A stretch of 64,000 bases of DNA. Source: an uncultured Dorea sp. Lineage in GTDB: Bacteria; Bacillota; Clostridia; Lachnospirales; Lachnospiraceae. The stretch lies in assembly GCA_910584265.1 (NCBI GenBank), contig CAJTZE010000006.1:1-64000 (forward strand), read 5' to 3'. Below the pieces are notes generated by a model. That model saw only the letters and a program-made list of their open reading frames with translations, was not told where the DNA came from and made no database searches. Of the stretch, positions 9,490-18,954 are shown piece by piece. A program made the translations under genes and the position numbers. The first letter of the stretch is position 1, and every line of letters begins with the position of its first letter.

Positions 9490-10586
9490 ATCAGGTTGTA
9501 CATTTTGGAGCAGGAGCATTGGGACGAGGATTGGTAGTACCCATGCTCTATGAAAGCGGAATGGATGTCGTATTAGTGGATACTAATCCCCGGCTGATTG
9601 ATTTTTTGAGAAAAAACTGTGTATATCAGATTGATGAGACAGATACTGCTCAGAGAATGAAGACCATTGAAGTGAAGGATGTTATTCATTCGATTGACGA
9701 AAAGGAAAAACTGACAAAAGTATTAAAGGAGACGAAGCTTGTTACAACTTCAGTCCGCAGGGAGAATCTGATTCATGTGGCTCGTGTTTTGGCAGATGCC
9801 TGGGCGGATACAGATAATTCTAACCGCAGAGTGTACTGCTGTGAAAATGTGGAAGGAGTCGGTTCTTATTTTAAAGAGCTGCTGCTTGAGAATGCAGGAA
9901 ATAATCAGGCGGAAGTAAATCTGGGAGCAGTAACAGTTCCGGATACGATTGTAGACCGTATCTGTGCAGCCAATCCGGAAGATCTTACGATTACTACAGA
10001 AGAGTTTCACGAATGCTGTGTGGACAGGGAAACGGTGGAAGAAACAGGTGTTGAGAAAATTCCTGCGATCGGTCAGATAACGGCGCATTTTTATCGGAAA
10101 CGGTATCTGTTGAATTCATTTGCAGATGCGACGGCATATCTGGGGGTCGCAAAAGGCCATCAGTATCTTTATCAAGCGTTCATCGATGAAGAGATACAGA
10201 AGGAGGTTGATCCATTTATACAATTGGTTATTGGTCATTTGGATGTAAAGTATCATATTGCCAGAGAAGAACTGAACAATTGGTACGCATTATACAAAAA
10301 GCGTCTGGCAAATCCGGAAATCAGGCGGAGCCTGGATACGGTAGCCCGGGGCGGATGGAGCAAGCTTTTTCTGGAAGAACGGTTTGTGGCGCCGCTATTG
10401 GAGATGATGGAGCTGGGTGTTGATATACAGGATGGAATCTGTCTGATCCATCAGATCGTAAAGGTTATTCAGAAGGAAGAGGCTCTTACGGATGAAATGG
10501 TTTTGGATACTCTGAAAAAGTTGTGGAGTGTGAACGGGCAGGGAACAAGGTTCCTGATGGAATATCAGCAGTTTATATTAAGATAA
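9486..10586 (+). CDS. mtlD: Mannitol-1-phosphate 5-dehydrogenase family
   Basis: A 366-aa NAD-dependent polyol-phosphate dehydrogenase. The N-terminal Rossmann motif is HFGAGALGRG, followed by the acidic VLVDTN that selects NAD. The C-terminal mannitol dehydrogenase domain has KRYLLNSFADATAYLGVAKGH. The expected reaction is mannitol-1-phosphate to fructose-6-phosphate. The start at 9486 was chosen because it makes a 4-base ATGA overlap with the previous gene; an upstream in-frame ATG at 9453 lies inside that gene. Substrate could be another hexitol phosphate, given the GatC-type permease. Confidence 0.88.
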   Translation: MNQVVHFGAGALGRGLVVPMLYESGMDVVLVDTNPRLIDFLRKNCVYQIDETDTAQRMKTIEVKDVIHSIDEKEKLTKVLKETKLVTTSVRRENLIHVARVLADAWADTDNSNRRVYCCENVEGVGSYFKELLLENAGNNQAEVNLGAVTVPDTIVDRICAANPEDLTITTEEFHECCVDRETVEETGVEKIPAIGQITAHFYRKRYLLNSFADATAYLGVAKGHQYLYQAFIDEEIQKEVDPFIQLVIGHLDVKYHIAREELNNWYALYKKRLANPEIRRSLDTVARGGWSKLFLEERFVAPLLEMMELGVDIQDGICLIHQIVKVIQKEEALTDEMVLDTLKKLWSVNGQGTRFLMEYQQFILR

Positions 10587-10588
10587 TG

Positions 10589-10621
10589 AAAAATAGCGGG
10601 TAATTCTCCCGCTATTTTTTT
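10589..10621 (+). terminator. Terminator of the PTS operon
   Basis: AAAATAGCGGG / CCCGCTATTTT perfect stem followed by a T-run. Confidence 0.9.
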
Positions 10622-10692
10622 AGGATAATTACAAGTTGAATTGTATCATTTTGGTATGAAATGAATGAAATACACAAAAAAGGGAGAATGAA

Positions 10693-11625
10693 ATGGAATT
10701 ATTACATTTGCAGCCAGTGTTTAAAGAAGTTGTCTGGGGCGGGAAAAAACTACAGGAAAAATTTGGATATAAGATACCCAGTGACAGGACGGGGGAGTGT
10801 TGGGCAATCAGCGCCCATGAAAATGGCGACTGCAGGATTAAGGGCGGAGAATATGACGGTTAGCTATTGAGCCGGCTCTGGAAAGAACACACAGAATTGT
10901 TTGGGAACTATCCAAGTGAAAAATATCCCCTTCTGGTGAAAATCATTGACGCGGATAAAGACTTGAGCATACAGGTCCATCCAGATGATGATTATGCGCG
11001 GATCCATGAGAACGGTTCCATGGGTAAAATGGAATGCTGGTACGTTCTTGACTGTAAAGATGGAGCGGAAATTGTGATTGGACATCATGCAAAGAATCAT
11101 CGGGAAATGGAAAAAATGATTCGGGAATATTGCTGGGATGATCTGATCCGGACAGAGCCTATCCGCCCCGGTTCTTTTTTGCAGATAGAGCCCGGGTGTC
11201 TTCATGCGATCAAGGAAGGAACGCTGATATTGGAAACCCAGCAGAGCAGTGATATTACATACCGGGTGTACGACTATGACAGAAAAGAAAACGGGAAATT
11301 AAGACCTTTGCATGTAGAAAAGAGTATTGATACGATTGCGGCGCCCTATAGAAAAGCGGACTGCGATACATATATGGAGGAAGTACAGGGTGGGAAACAC
11401 ATACATTTTATTACCTGCAGTCACTATTCAGTGGATCGATATGAGATAAAAGGGGTGTATGAAAAGGAATTTTCCAGATTTTTTACGAATGTCAGCGTTA
11501 TTTCCGGTTCCGGACATATTAATGGAGAAAAAGTTGAAAAGGGCGGGCATGTTATTATTCCTGCTTCAAGCCGTTTCTGTGTCATGGAGGGTGAAATGGA
11601 TATTATCTGCTCTAGTCCTTTATAG
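10693..11625 (+). pseudogene. manA: Second manA (class I mannose-6-phosphate isomerase), interrupted by UAG
   Basis: A short-form phosphomannose isomerase (310 codons). Start MELLHLQPVFKEVVWGG, zinc ligands in IQVHPDDDYA, CLHAIKEGTLILE and a C-terminal cupin. Codon 57 (10861-10863) is TAG, in frame between GGEYDG and LLSRLWKEHTELFG. That segment is normally continuous in the family. No other lesion is seen and the downstream frame is intact, so this is a single nonsense change, most simply CAG or AAG to TAG. An internal restart at TTG 10867 would lack the N-terminal domain. Function may be covered by the long isomerase in the preceding operon. Confidence 0.85.
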
Positions 11626-11710
11626 TAAAGAACAAGAACTTTTTTTCCGAAATTATCAGGAATAAAACTATAGTACAGGCAATATATATGGTTTAAAGAG
11701 GTGGACAAAG

Positions 11711-12670
11711 GTGTATCAAGCTGCTGGAAATAAATCTTTTTTTACAGAAGGAAAAAGAATAGAAAGTGTTCTAAGGATTCTTCCTGCTAAGCTTCGGGAA
11801 AGGATTCTGGAGGAAGGACTTGATTTTAAAAAGCTGCAGGAAATCCGGCTGCGGACAGGACATTGTCTTTTGCTTAAATATGATGGGCAGGAGAGAAAGC
11901 TATGGAAGTCAGTTCCTGATAGAATTACATTGGACGAGATCAATGAGACTGTACAGTACGCCGCTAATTATTCCCTGTATGCTTATGAGCAGGAAATGAG
12001 GCAGGGGTATCTTACGATTGAAGGCGGGCACCGGATCGGAATGGCAGGACAGGCAATTATAGATGGAAAGCAGATCCGTAATCTCAGGTATATATCTTCT
12101 GTCAATATCCGTATTGCACATGAGGTTCCAGGCTGCGGGGATAAGGTGCTTCCATTTCTGGTTCAGGACGGGGATGTGCTCAACACCCTGATCATTGCAC
12201 CGCCGGGCTGTGGTAAGACAACCCTTCTGAGGGATGTGATACGCCAGATTTCAAATGGCAGCAGCGTTCTGGAGGGGCGGAATGTGGGGGTTGTGGATGA
12301 GCGCTCAGAGATTGGCGGAAGTTATCTGGGAATCCTGCAGAATGATCTGGGGATACGGACGGATCTTTTAGATGCCTGCCCAAAAGCAGAGGGAATGCTG
12401 ATGCTGATACGCAGCATGGGGCCGCAGGTGATCGCAGTGGATGAGATCGGCAGCATGGAAGAGATAGAGATTTTAAAATATGCCATGTGCTGCGGATGCC
12501 GGATGATTGCCACAGTTCACGGGGCATCCTGGCAGGAAATACGGGGGAAGCCGATGTTTCAGGAGTTTTTTACCCAGAGGCTGTTTCAGCGGTATCTTGT
12601 GCTGCGGCATATGAAGCAGCCCGGCCTGATAGAGGGAATCTATGACGAACAGGGGGAGAATGTATGTTAA
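11711..12670 (+). CDS. spoIIIAA: Stage III sporulation protein AA, ATPase
   Basis: A 319-aa ATPase related to secretion (type II/IV) ATPases. It powers the SpoIIIA-SpoIIQ channel linking mother cell and forespore. Walker A is IIAPPGCGKTT (near 160), then VVDERSEIGG and the Walker B-like QVIAVDEIGS. The GTG start is chosen for the SD GAGGTGG just upstream and good N-terminal length. First gene of the spoIIIA operon; its end overlaps spoIIIAB by 7 bases. Confidence 0.95.
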   Translation: MYQAAGNKSFFTEGKRIESVLRILPAKLRERILEEGLDFKKLQEIRLRTGHCLLLKYDGQERKLWKSVPDRITLDEINETVQYAANYSLYAYEQEMRQGYLTIEGGHRIGMAGQAIIDGKQIRNLRYISSVNIRIAHEVPGCGDKVLPFLVQDGDVLNTLIIAPPGCGKTTLLRDVIRQISNGSSVLEGRNVGVVDERSEIGGSYLGILQNDLGIRTDLLDACPKAEGMLMLIRSMGPQVIAVDEIGSMEEIEILKYAMCCGCRMIATVHGASWQEIRGKPMFQEFFTQRLFQRYLVLRHMKQPGLIEGIYDEQGENVC

Positions 12671-13182
12671 AGGTGTTCGGGAGTATGGTTACGATCACGG
12701 CATCCGCGCTTCTGGGCGCATGCGCGGCAGGAGAGCTGGAGGCTTCTTATCAGGAGCTTATCTATCTGCGGAAGTTAATCGGCATGATCCAGGGAGAGGT
12801 GCGGTATTCCAGAGCGGTGCTTTCCCACATATTCCGAAAGCTGGGGCGGGAACTGGAGGCTCCCTATGATGTGTGGATGAAGCAGATGTGCAGCCGCATG
12901 GAGGCCAGAAAGGGCGGAAGCCTTGGAAGTATCTGGAGAGAAAGTGTAAACTTGTATCTGGGGGCGTCGAAGCTGCCCCGCAGGGAGCTTAGGAAGCTTA
13001 GTGATCTGGGAGTCCTTCTCGGAGATGCGGATGCCCAGATGGAGCTTAAAGTTCTAGAGGGATATCAGAAGGAACTTTCCGTGTCCATAGAGGACATGCA
13101 CAGGGAGATACAAAATAAGAAGAAGCTGTGCCGATGTCTGGGAATATCCGGCGGAATATTGATAGCAGTTCTGCTGGTATAA
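12664..13182 (+). CDS. spoIIIAB: Stage III sporulation protein AB
   Basis: A 172-aa protein with an N-terminal and a C-terminal hydrophobic segment, as in SpoIIIAB and GspF-like platform proteins. The YQELIYLRKLIGMIQGEVRYS segment is typical. It resides in the mother-cell membrane of the channel complex. Confidence 0.92.
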   Translation: MLKVFGSMVTITASALLGACAAGELEASYQELIYLRKLIGMIQGEVRYSRAVLSHIFRKLGRELEAPYDVWMKQMCSRMEARKGGSLGSIWRESVNLYLGASKLPRRELRKLSDLGVLLGDADAQMELKVLEGYQKELSVSIEDMHREIQNKKKLCRCLGISGGILIAVLLV

Positions 13183-13192
13183 GGAGGAATTC

Positions 13193-13387
13193 ATGGGTGT
13201 AAATCTAATCTTTAAAATTGCGGCGGTAGGAATACTTGTATCGATACTCTGTCAGGTATTAAAGCATAGCGGCAGGGAGGAACAGGCATTCCTGACAAGC
13301 CTCGCAGGGCTGATCCTGGTACTGTTCTGGATTGTGCCGTATATATATGAGCTGTTTGAATCGATCAGGGGATTGTTTTCCCTGTAA
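13193..13387 (+). CDS. spoIIIAC: Stage III sporulation protein AC
   Basis: A 64-aa protein with two transmembrane helices, the normal SpoIIIAC size (FKIAAVGILVSILCQVLKHSG). SD AAGGAGG. It sits between spoIIIAB and spoIIIAD as usual. Confidence 0.93.
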   Translation: MGVNLIFKIAAVGILVSILCQVLKHSGREEQAFLTSLAGLILVLFWIVPYIYELFESIRGLFSL

Positions 13388-13408
13388 ACAAAAAGGAGGG
13401 CGTCAGAT

Positions 13409-13795
13409 ATGGGAATTGTACAGGCAGGGCTTCTTGGAATTGCCGGGGCGCTTCTTGCAGTGCAGTTTAAAAGCGGCAGATCAGAATACAGCATCTATAT
13501 AGCGGCCGGGGTCAGTGTACTGATATTTTTGGGAATACTTGGACAGTTCTCTGTGTTTCTGGATGCAATTTATGAGATTGCAGGTGTCATCAATCTGGAT
13601 TCTTCCTATGTAAAAACACTGGTAAAGATGATAGGGATTACCTATACTTCAGAATTTGCATCTAGTATCTGCAAGGATGCGGGTTATCAGACCATTGCGG
13701 TGCAGATTGAAATATTTGGGAAATTAATGATACTGGTGCTCAGTATACCAGTAGTCCTGACTGTGCTGGAGACGATAGGGGAGTTTCTATTATGA
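13409..13795 (+). CDS. spoIIIAD: Stage III sporulation protein AD
   Basis: A 128-aa membrane protein with about four helices. The motif TYTSEFASSICKDAGYQTIA is characteristic of SpoIIIAD. Its stop overlaps the spoIIIAE start (ATGA). Confidence 0.94.
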   Translation: MGIVQAGLLGIAGALLAVQFKSGRSEYSIYIAAGVSVLIFLGILGQFSVFLDAIYEIAGVINLDSSYVKTLVKMIGITYTSEFASSICKDAGYQTIAVQIEIFGKLMILVLSIPVVLTVLETIGEFLL

Positions 13796-15096
13796 GTGTA
13801 AGACAGAGAAGAGAACATTCCATGGGAAGTGCAGTGCGGCGAAGGAGGCTTCTTGCTGGTATTCTAGCCATCCTTTGTATGTGGGTTCTGTTTCTGCCGG
13901 CTGAGGCATCAGAGACAGGCGGGGAAGGGATGGCCGCGAGGGAGGCGCCTGTGGAAGAGTCTGGGCAGAACCCGGTGATGGAGAAGGAGGAGCCGGATCC
14001 AGAGGCCCGCACGGAGGAAGAAATAAGGAAATTGGAGGAGAAGACAAAGGAAGAGCTGTTAAGTGAAATGGACTTCTCGGAAATGGATGAGGTTCTTGAG
14101 GATCTGTTTCCAGATGAGAAGCTGGATTTTGGCGGAACGGTCCGTGCTGTGATGAGCGGTGAACTTGATCTGGATGCGGAGCTTGTAAACAGGCTGATCG
14201 CAGACCAGCTGTTCTATGCTTTCCGGGTGAATAAAAGGAGTATTATCCAGTTGATCGCGATAGCGGCCGGAGCGGCGGTTTTTCTGAATTTTTCCAATGT
14301 TTTCCAAACCAGGCAGGTATCGGAAATTAGTTTTTTTCTGTTGTATATGCTGCTTGTGGGGATATGTCTGACCTCCTTTCAGGCCGCATCGGACTGGGTA
14401 CGTGACGGTATCGGTCAGCTTACAGGGTTTATGAAGATTCTGTACCCGGTTTATTTTGCGGCAGTTACAGCGGCAAAGGGAAGCGTGGCCGCCAGCGCCT
14501 TTTATCATCTGGCGCTTCTCTTGATTCTGGCCATAGACGGACTGATCATGCATGTGATGCTGCCTGTGATCCATATTTATGTGATGGTGAGAGTGCTGAA
14601 CAGCCTGCAGCCGGAGGATTATCTGTCAAAATTATCAGAGCTTTTGGAAATGGCAGCAGGCTGGCTTCTGAAATCGCTGTTGGGCTGTATGGCCGGGCTG
14701 AATGTGATCCAGGGAATGGTAGCTCCGGCAATTGATACCGTAAAGCGTAGTGTTGTTACAAGAAGTGTAGAAGCAATCCCAGGCGTGGGGGATGCACTGG
14801 GAGGAACGGCAGAAGTGGTGCTTGGGACAGCGGTGTTGATCAAAAACAGCATCGGCCTGACAGGAGCATTGATCTGCTGCGCGCTCTGTGCGGTTCCTCT
14901 GATACAGCTTGCAGTAATTACGCTGGGATATAAATTTACGGCCGCGGTGATCCAGCCTGTTTCGGATAAGAGGATCGTGGAATGCATCAGCGGAGCGGGG
15001 GACGGCTGCCGGCTGCTTTTAAAGGCAGTGCTTACCAGCGGAGTACTGTTTCTTCTGACTATTGCGATTGCGGTATATACAACCAGTTCGGTGTGA
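13792..15096 (+). CDS. spoIIIAE: Stage III sporulation protein AE
   Basis: A 434-aa protein: signal peptide (about 20-40), a long acidic extracytoplasmic stretch, then about six to eight membrane helices. The motif SVEAIPGVGDALGGTAEVVLG is diagnostic of SpoIIIAE. It is slightly longer than the usual ~400 aa because of the Glu-rich N-terminal segment. Start set by the 4-base overlap with spoIIIAD. Confidence 0.93.
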   Translation: MSVRQRREHSMGSAVRRRRLLAGILAILCMWVLFLPAEASETGGEGMAAREAPVEESGQNPVMEKEEPDPEARTEEEIRKLEEKTKEELLSEMDFSEMDEVLEDLFPDEKLDFGGTVRAVMSGELDLDAELVNRLIADQLFYAFRVNKRSIIQLIAIAAGAAVFLNFSNVFQTRQVSEISFFLLYMLLVGICLTSFQAASDWVRDGIGQLTGFMKILYPVYFAAVTAAKGSVAASAFYHLALLLILAIDGLIMHVMLPVIHIYVMVRVLNSLQPEDYLSKLSELLEMAAGWLLKSLLGCMAGLNVIQGMVAPAIDTVKRSVVTRSVEAIPGVGDALGGTAEVVLGTAVLIKNSIGLTGALICCALCAVPLIQLAVITLGYKFTAAVIQPVSDKRIVECISGAGDGCRLLLKAVLTSGVLFLLTIAIAVYTTSSV

Positions 15097-15104
15097 GGTG
15101 CGGT

Positions 15105-15500
15105 ATGATAGATTATTTCTGTGAATGGATTCAGAAAATTGCATATTATATGATTCTGGTTACGCTTGTCATGCAGGCTGCGGCGGGAGAGGGCTATCGG
15201 AAATATATACGGCTGTTTACAGGGATCATTCTGATTCTGTTCCTATTGTCGCCGGTAATCCAGCTTTTCGGGCTGGATGGAGAAGCCTTTGTACTGCCGG
15301 AGGAAAGCGGATATGAGGCCGCCGCGCAGCGTCTGGAGGAAAAAATACAGGAGTTAGCGGAGGAAGGTGCCGCTTTGTCTGGGATGGATGCGGCTGGAGA
15401 AGCCGGAGGGCAGGGCAGGATGGAAACTGAAGCAGGGAATGCAGGAGAGAGGGAAGAAACGGGAAAGATTGAAGTGGGGGAAATTCAAATTGGAAGGTAA
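15105..15500 (+). CDS. spoIIIAF: Stage III sporulation protein AF
   Basis: A 131-aa protein with two N-terminal membrane helices, then a soluble tail rich in Glu and Gly. The start MIDYFCEWI is chosen because it follows a GAGGTG and the spoIIIAE stop; the longer upstream frame overlaps spoIIIAE. The truncated ring-building domain at the C-terminus is shorter than in Bacillus SpoIIIAF. Confidence 0.85.
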   Translation: MIDYFCEWIQKIAYYMILVTLVMQAAAGEGYRKYIRLFTGIILILFLLSPVIQLFGLDGEAFVLPEESGYEAAAQRLEEKIQELAEEGAALSGMDAAGEAGGQGRMETEAGNAGEREETGKIEVGEIQIGR

Positions 15501-16110
15501 AACGAAGAAACAGATACAGATTCCAGAAGATCTTAAGGAAAGACTCCAGAAGGTTCTTATGAGAAAGGACCGGCTGGTAATTGTTCTGCTGGCGGGGGTA
15601 CTGCTTCTGGTGATCGCCCTTCCGGTATCAGATAAAGAAGAAACTGCGCCGGGGGGCAGGACGGAGTCAGAGGATGCTGTTTCCAGAGGAGAGCCGGAAG
15701 GATGGGATACAAAGGATTATGCTGATTATCTGGAGCGGAAGCTTGCGGAGGCTCTGTCCCATGTGAAGGGAGTGGGCAGGACAAAGGTTATGGTAACCCT
15801 TGCTTCCGGCTCGGAGCGGATTATCGAAAAGGACACAAATAGCGGAAGTGAATCCATACAGGAGACAGACAGCCAGGGCGGGAGCCGGAATACGATCAAC
15901 AGTTCAAGCTCTCAGGAGACAGTGTATTCAGGCGGAGAAGATGGAAACGGGGAACCATATGTGACAAAAGAACTGACACCGATAGTGGAGGGGGTGGTGG
16001 TGGTTGCAGAAGGAGGGGATGATCCCGTGGCGGTTCAGAATATAACTGAGGCTGTGCAAGCATTATTTGAAATAGACACGCATAAAATAAAGGTAATGAA
16101 GAGCAATTAA
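15490..16110 (+). CDS. spoIIIAG: Stage III sporulation protein AG
   Basis: About 206 aa from a proposed TTG start that overlaps the end of spoIIIAF and has GGGGG 9 bases upstream. One membrane helix (VIVLLAGVLLLVIALPV) precedes the ring-building motif domain (LAEALSHVKGVGRTKVMVTL). SpoIIIAG forms the large ring of the feeding-tube channel. ATGs at 15367, 15388 and 15439 are in frame but would put a long extra N-terminus inside spoIIIAF. Confidence 0.88.
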   Translation: MEGKTKKQIQIPEDLKERLQKVLMRKDRLVIVLLAGVLLLVIALPVSDKEETAPGGRTESEDAVSRGEPEGWDTKDYADYLERKLAEALSHVKGVGRTKVMVTLASGSERIIEKDTNSGSESIQETDSQGGSRNTINSSSSQETVYSGGEDGNGEPYVTKELTPIVEGVVVVAEGGDDPVAVQNITEAVQALFEIDTHKIKVMKSN

Positions 16111-16133
16111 ATCTATCTCAAGGAGGATGAACA

Positions 16134-16766
16134 GTGAAACGAATATTTCGTAGAAATCAGGTGATTATTGCGGCGCTGGCGGTTATGATCGCGGCGGCAG
16201 GGTATCTGAATTACTCCGGGCGTATTTTCGGAGGAGATAAGGATACAGCGGAGGCCAGTAAAGAGCTGGCAAATATGGAGCTTCTGGATATCTCAGAGGA
16301 GGATCTTGCAGAGACAGACGGGGAGATTGCAAGCAATGACAGCGAAGAGACAGACGGAACAGTGGAAGGAACGCCGGGGGAGGCAGTGCTTACCAGCGGG
16401 GATGCCAGCGCGGTTGTAGCGGAGGCCAGGGTCACCAGGGAACAGGTGCGGGCAAAGAATAAGGAATCCCTGATGGAGATTATCGATAATCAGAACTTAA
16501 GTGATGCGCAGAAACAGGATGCAGTGAACCAGCTTCTGGTGATGACGGATCTTGCCGAGAAGGAGGCGGCGGCAGAGACGCTTCTTGCCTCAAAGGGATT
16601 TGCGCAGGCAGTGGTGAGCCTGACTCAGGACGGGGCGGATATCGTAGTCAGTGCGGCGGAGCTGTCCGATGCAAACCGGGCGCAGATTGAGGATATTGTA
16701 ACCAGAAAAACCGGAATTGCGGCGGAGAATATTGTGATTACGCCGATCAATACAGAAGGAAAATAA
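16134..16766 (+). CDS. spoIIIAH: Stage III sporulation protein AH
   Basis: A 210-aa mother-cell membrane protein whose extracellular YscJ/FliF-like ring domain binds SpoIIQ. N-terminal helix QVIIAALAVMIAAAGYLNY; C-terminal domain with QNLSDAQKQDAVNQLL. GTG start with AAGGAGG 7 bases upstream. Last gene of the operon. Confidence 0.93.
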   Translation: MKRIFRRNQVIIAALAVMIAAAGYLNYSGRIFGGDKDTAEASKELANMELLDISEEDLAETDGEIASNDSEETDGTVEGTPGEAVLTSGDASAVVAEARVTREQVRAKNKESLMEIIDNQNLSDAQKQDAVNQLLVMTDLAEKEAAAETLLASKGFAQAVVSLTQDGADIVVSAAELSDANRAQIEDIVTRKTGIAAENIVITPINTEGK

Positions 16767-16819
16767 GAGTACATAAGTGATATAGTTACTGTGAGCGGAA
16801 ATATTATATAATTATAGAT

Positions 16820-16884
16820 AGCGGCGGATAAGAGATCAATAAAAGCAGTAAAACTGCTTGATTTTGGTCTCTCATCCTGCCGCT
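16820..16884. terminator. Large bidirectional hairpin between spoIIIAH and the hydrolase pseudogene
   Basis: Nested pairing: AGCGGC/GCCGCT outside, GAT.../ATC, AGAGATC/GGTCTCT, then AGCAGT/ACTGCT at the tip. It lies between convergent genes. There is no clear U-tract. Confidence 0.55.
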
Positions 16885-16908
16885 GTGATCTGGCTAATGC
16901 AAGGTTAA

Positions 16909-18736
16909 TTAAAATAAAGTACTATGGATTGCTGTATTCATAATGCCGATCAACACATAAAAGCTGGATAGTGTCAGTGCACCGGCCCAGTGTTTTCCAG
17001 TAAGCTTATAGAACTTTCTAAGCAAAAACGGTGCAATAAATAGCTGCCAGATACAAAATGAAATAACAAGGACATTCATCCACTGGCCTTTAACAACGAT
17101 TTCGCCGCCAAGGAATAAAGGAATATACTGGATTGCCCAAAAGAGAAAACATCCGATAATATTTGTAAATGCATGTATCCATAGTTCTTTTTTTTCGCTG
17201 ATTTTCTCTAATCCTCCAGCGCTGTTTACAATTAGTGAATTACCAAGATAAAATGCGAAAAATGCCGGTAAATATGGTAAGAAATAGAGCATTTTTTCAG
17301 CATTAAATGTTTTAACTGCAGGAGTCCAGAATCGGAAATCTGTATTAAAGGCTCACTTACAAAACCAAACGATAATGTAAAGAACAGCGATGATCATAGC
17401 AGAAAGACCAATTGTTTTCAGGATTTCTTTTCCTGTAATTTTTAATCCAAGAGATGAATCCCTGTCAATACCTGCCGCTTTGTCTTTTTTGTACCACCAG
17501 AAGAACCATGCAAATTGCCATATAGCACAGATAAGCGTCCAAAAACCTATGGTATTCATTACCGGTACAGCAAAAAGAGTAACGCTTGTTTGTAAATACC
17601 CATTATTTATAGAAGCATCTGCTGTGGGCGCTACTTTGATAGATAGGAATGCTGCGCCCAAAGACACCAGACCTCCGGCCGCCGCACCAAGCCAGTAAAT
17701 TCTTTTTCCGGAGCCTGCGGCGGATGGGAGCTTAGGGCCAGGCTGCCCCCTAAGTCCGGCGAAGCATGGAATTGTAAGCAGTAAATCACAAAGCGGAATA
17801 ATAAGCATAAAAAGACCGATCATTGCAATTAGATTGCATAGTTCTTTTATAAAGAATGTCTGATTGCCTGGTGAGAGATCTGTTTCCATATCAAATGTAT
17901 ATGTCCAGAAATCAATGACATCCTCAGTGGCTTCAGGCATAAAGTGAATAAGCGGATGCGTACTGAACGGCTGATAAATTACGCGCATAGTCCCTTCATT
18001 TTTGTCGCCATAATATACGCCTTCTTCAACATAGTCTATAGAAGGAACCGCGCTTTGCATCATTTCAACGGTTTCTGCAGCATTTCCCAACACCCGGGCA
18101 TTTCCGGTACTATTAATATAACCGCATTCCTCATAAGAACCGTAGACAATTCCCGCATTACATCTGAGCTGTGTCCATTTCCAGTCTATGCCGGAATAGT
18201 TGAGAAAATTAGGTACCTGCCCAGTGGGCAGAAGTGCTTTGACCTTCATTACAGAATCACAATAGGCCTGCTCCGATTCGGTAATTCTTTCTCCGCCGTC
18301 AGAGTCTGGAGCTTTTGCTGCTTCGATTGCTTCATCATATAATCCGCTGTAATAGAAAGCGGTTTCTTTTGCTCCGTTTGCGCCCATGGAATGCCCCATA
18401 AGGCCGATCCGGTTTATATCAATATAATCCATTATTCCGCTGGCACAATATTCAACCATTGCCCTGATACCGCCTCCAGTCAATACAGCGTCGGCGGTCA
18501 TCATTTCATTGACACAGCCGGAAAGCCCATGGTTGTACAGGTGCTTTGTTTTCAGAGTCTGCTGATTTTGGAATAAATGCAAGCGCATGCAGATAATTTT
18601 GATTTTCTGTAGGCAGAAAAATATCTTTGACAGTTACCCTGCCGAAATTTGTCTGGATTATACATGCTAAAATATTACCTGCTAATATAAGCACCAGAGC
18701 AATGCCGAAAATTTTTTTAGTATTCTGAGTTTTCAT
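16909..18736 (-). pseudogene. Membrane-anchored alpha/beta hydrolase with C-terminal multi-helix domain, disrupted twice
   Basis: Reading leftward from 18736: an N-terminal membrane helix, a hydrolase domain with nucleophile motif GLMGHSMGANG, then about eight hydrophobic helices to the TAA near 16909. Two lesions break it. Near 18538 the frame shifts between ENKAP and YNHGLSG, just before the oxyanion-loop HG motif. At 17353-17355 an in-frame TGA interrupts the helical part (VWFCK, stop, AFNTDFRFW) and the frame continues to MLYFLPYLPAFF. The span is 1828 nt, not a multiple of three. It is divergent from a marR gene, its likely regulator. Confidence 0.85.
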
Positions 18737-18880
18737 TCTCCATCCTCCTTTGCTATTAAATCTTGAATCTTTTTATGCACAAATGATACGTATTCATCCT
18801 CCCTTCTTTTGTTTCTGTATTCAATTTATTTATATGTATTATAAACAAAATTATATTGTGGAATTTGTGAAAAATGACTA

Positions 18881-18914
18881 AATACTTTTTTCAATTTGTT
18901 GTAATTAAAGTATT
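18881..18914. promoter_or_regulatory. Inverted repeat in the marR/hydrolase intergenic region, candidate MarR operator
   Basis: AATACTTT (18881-18888) and AAAGTATT (18907-18914) are perfect complements. The repeat overlaps the predicted marR promoter, which suits autorepression. This is inference. Confidence 0.45.
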
Positions 18915-18927
18915 AAATTGATATAAT
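18899..18927 (+). promoter_or_regulatory. Predicted sigma-A promoter of marR
   Basis: TTGTAA (18899-18904), 17-bp spacer, TATAAT (18922-18927), 27 bases before the start codon. Confidence 0.65.
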
Positions 18928-18954
18928 GGAACAAATATTTCTGGAGGTTTACAA

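Noticed and set aside
10861..10863. General UAG recoding (for example pyrrolysine) in this organism
   Set aside because: UAG ends at least a dozen intact genes here, including spoIVB, metH, alaS, glgA, nusB and tlyA. Only local read-through or mutation remains plausible.
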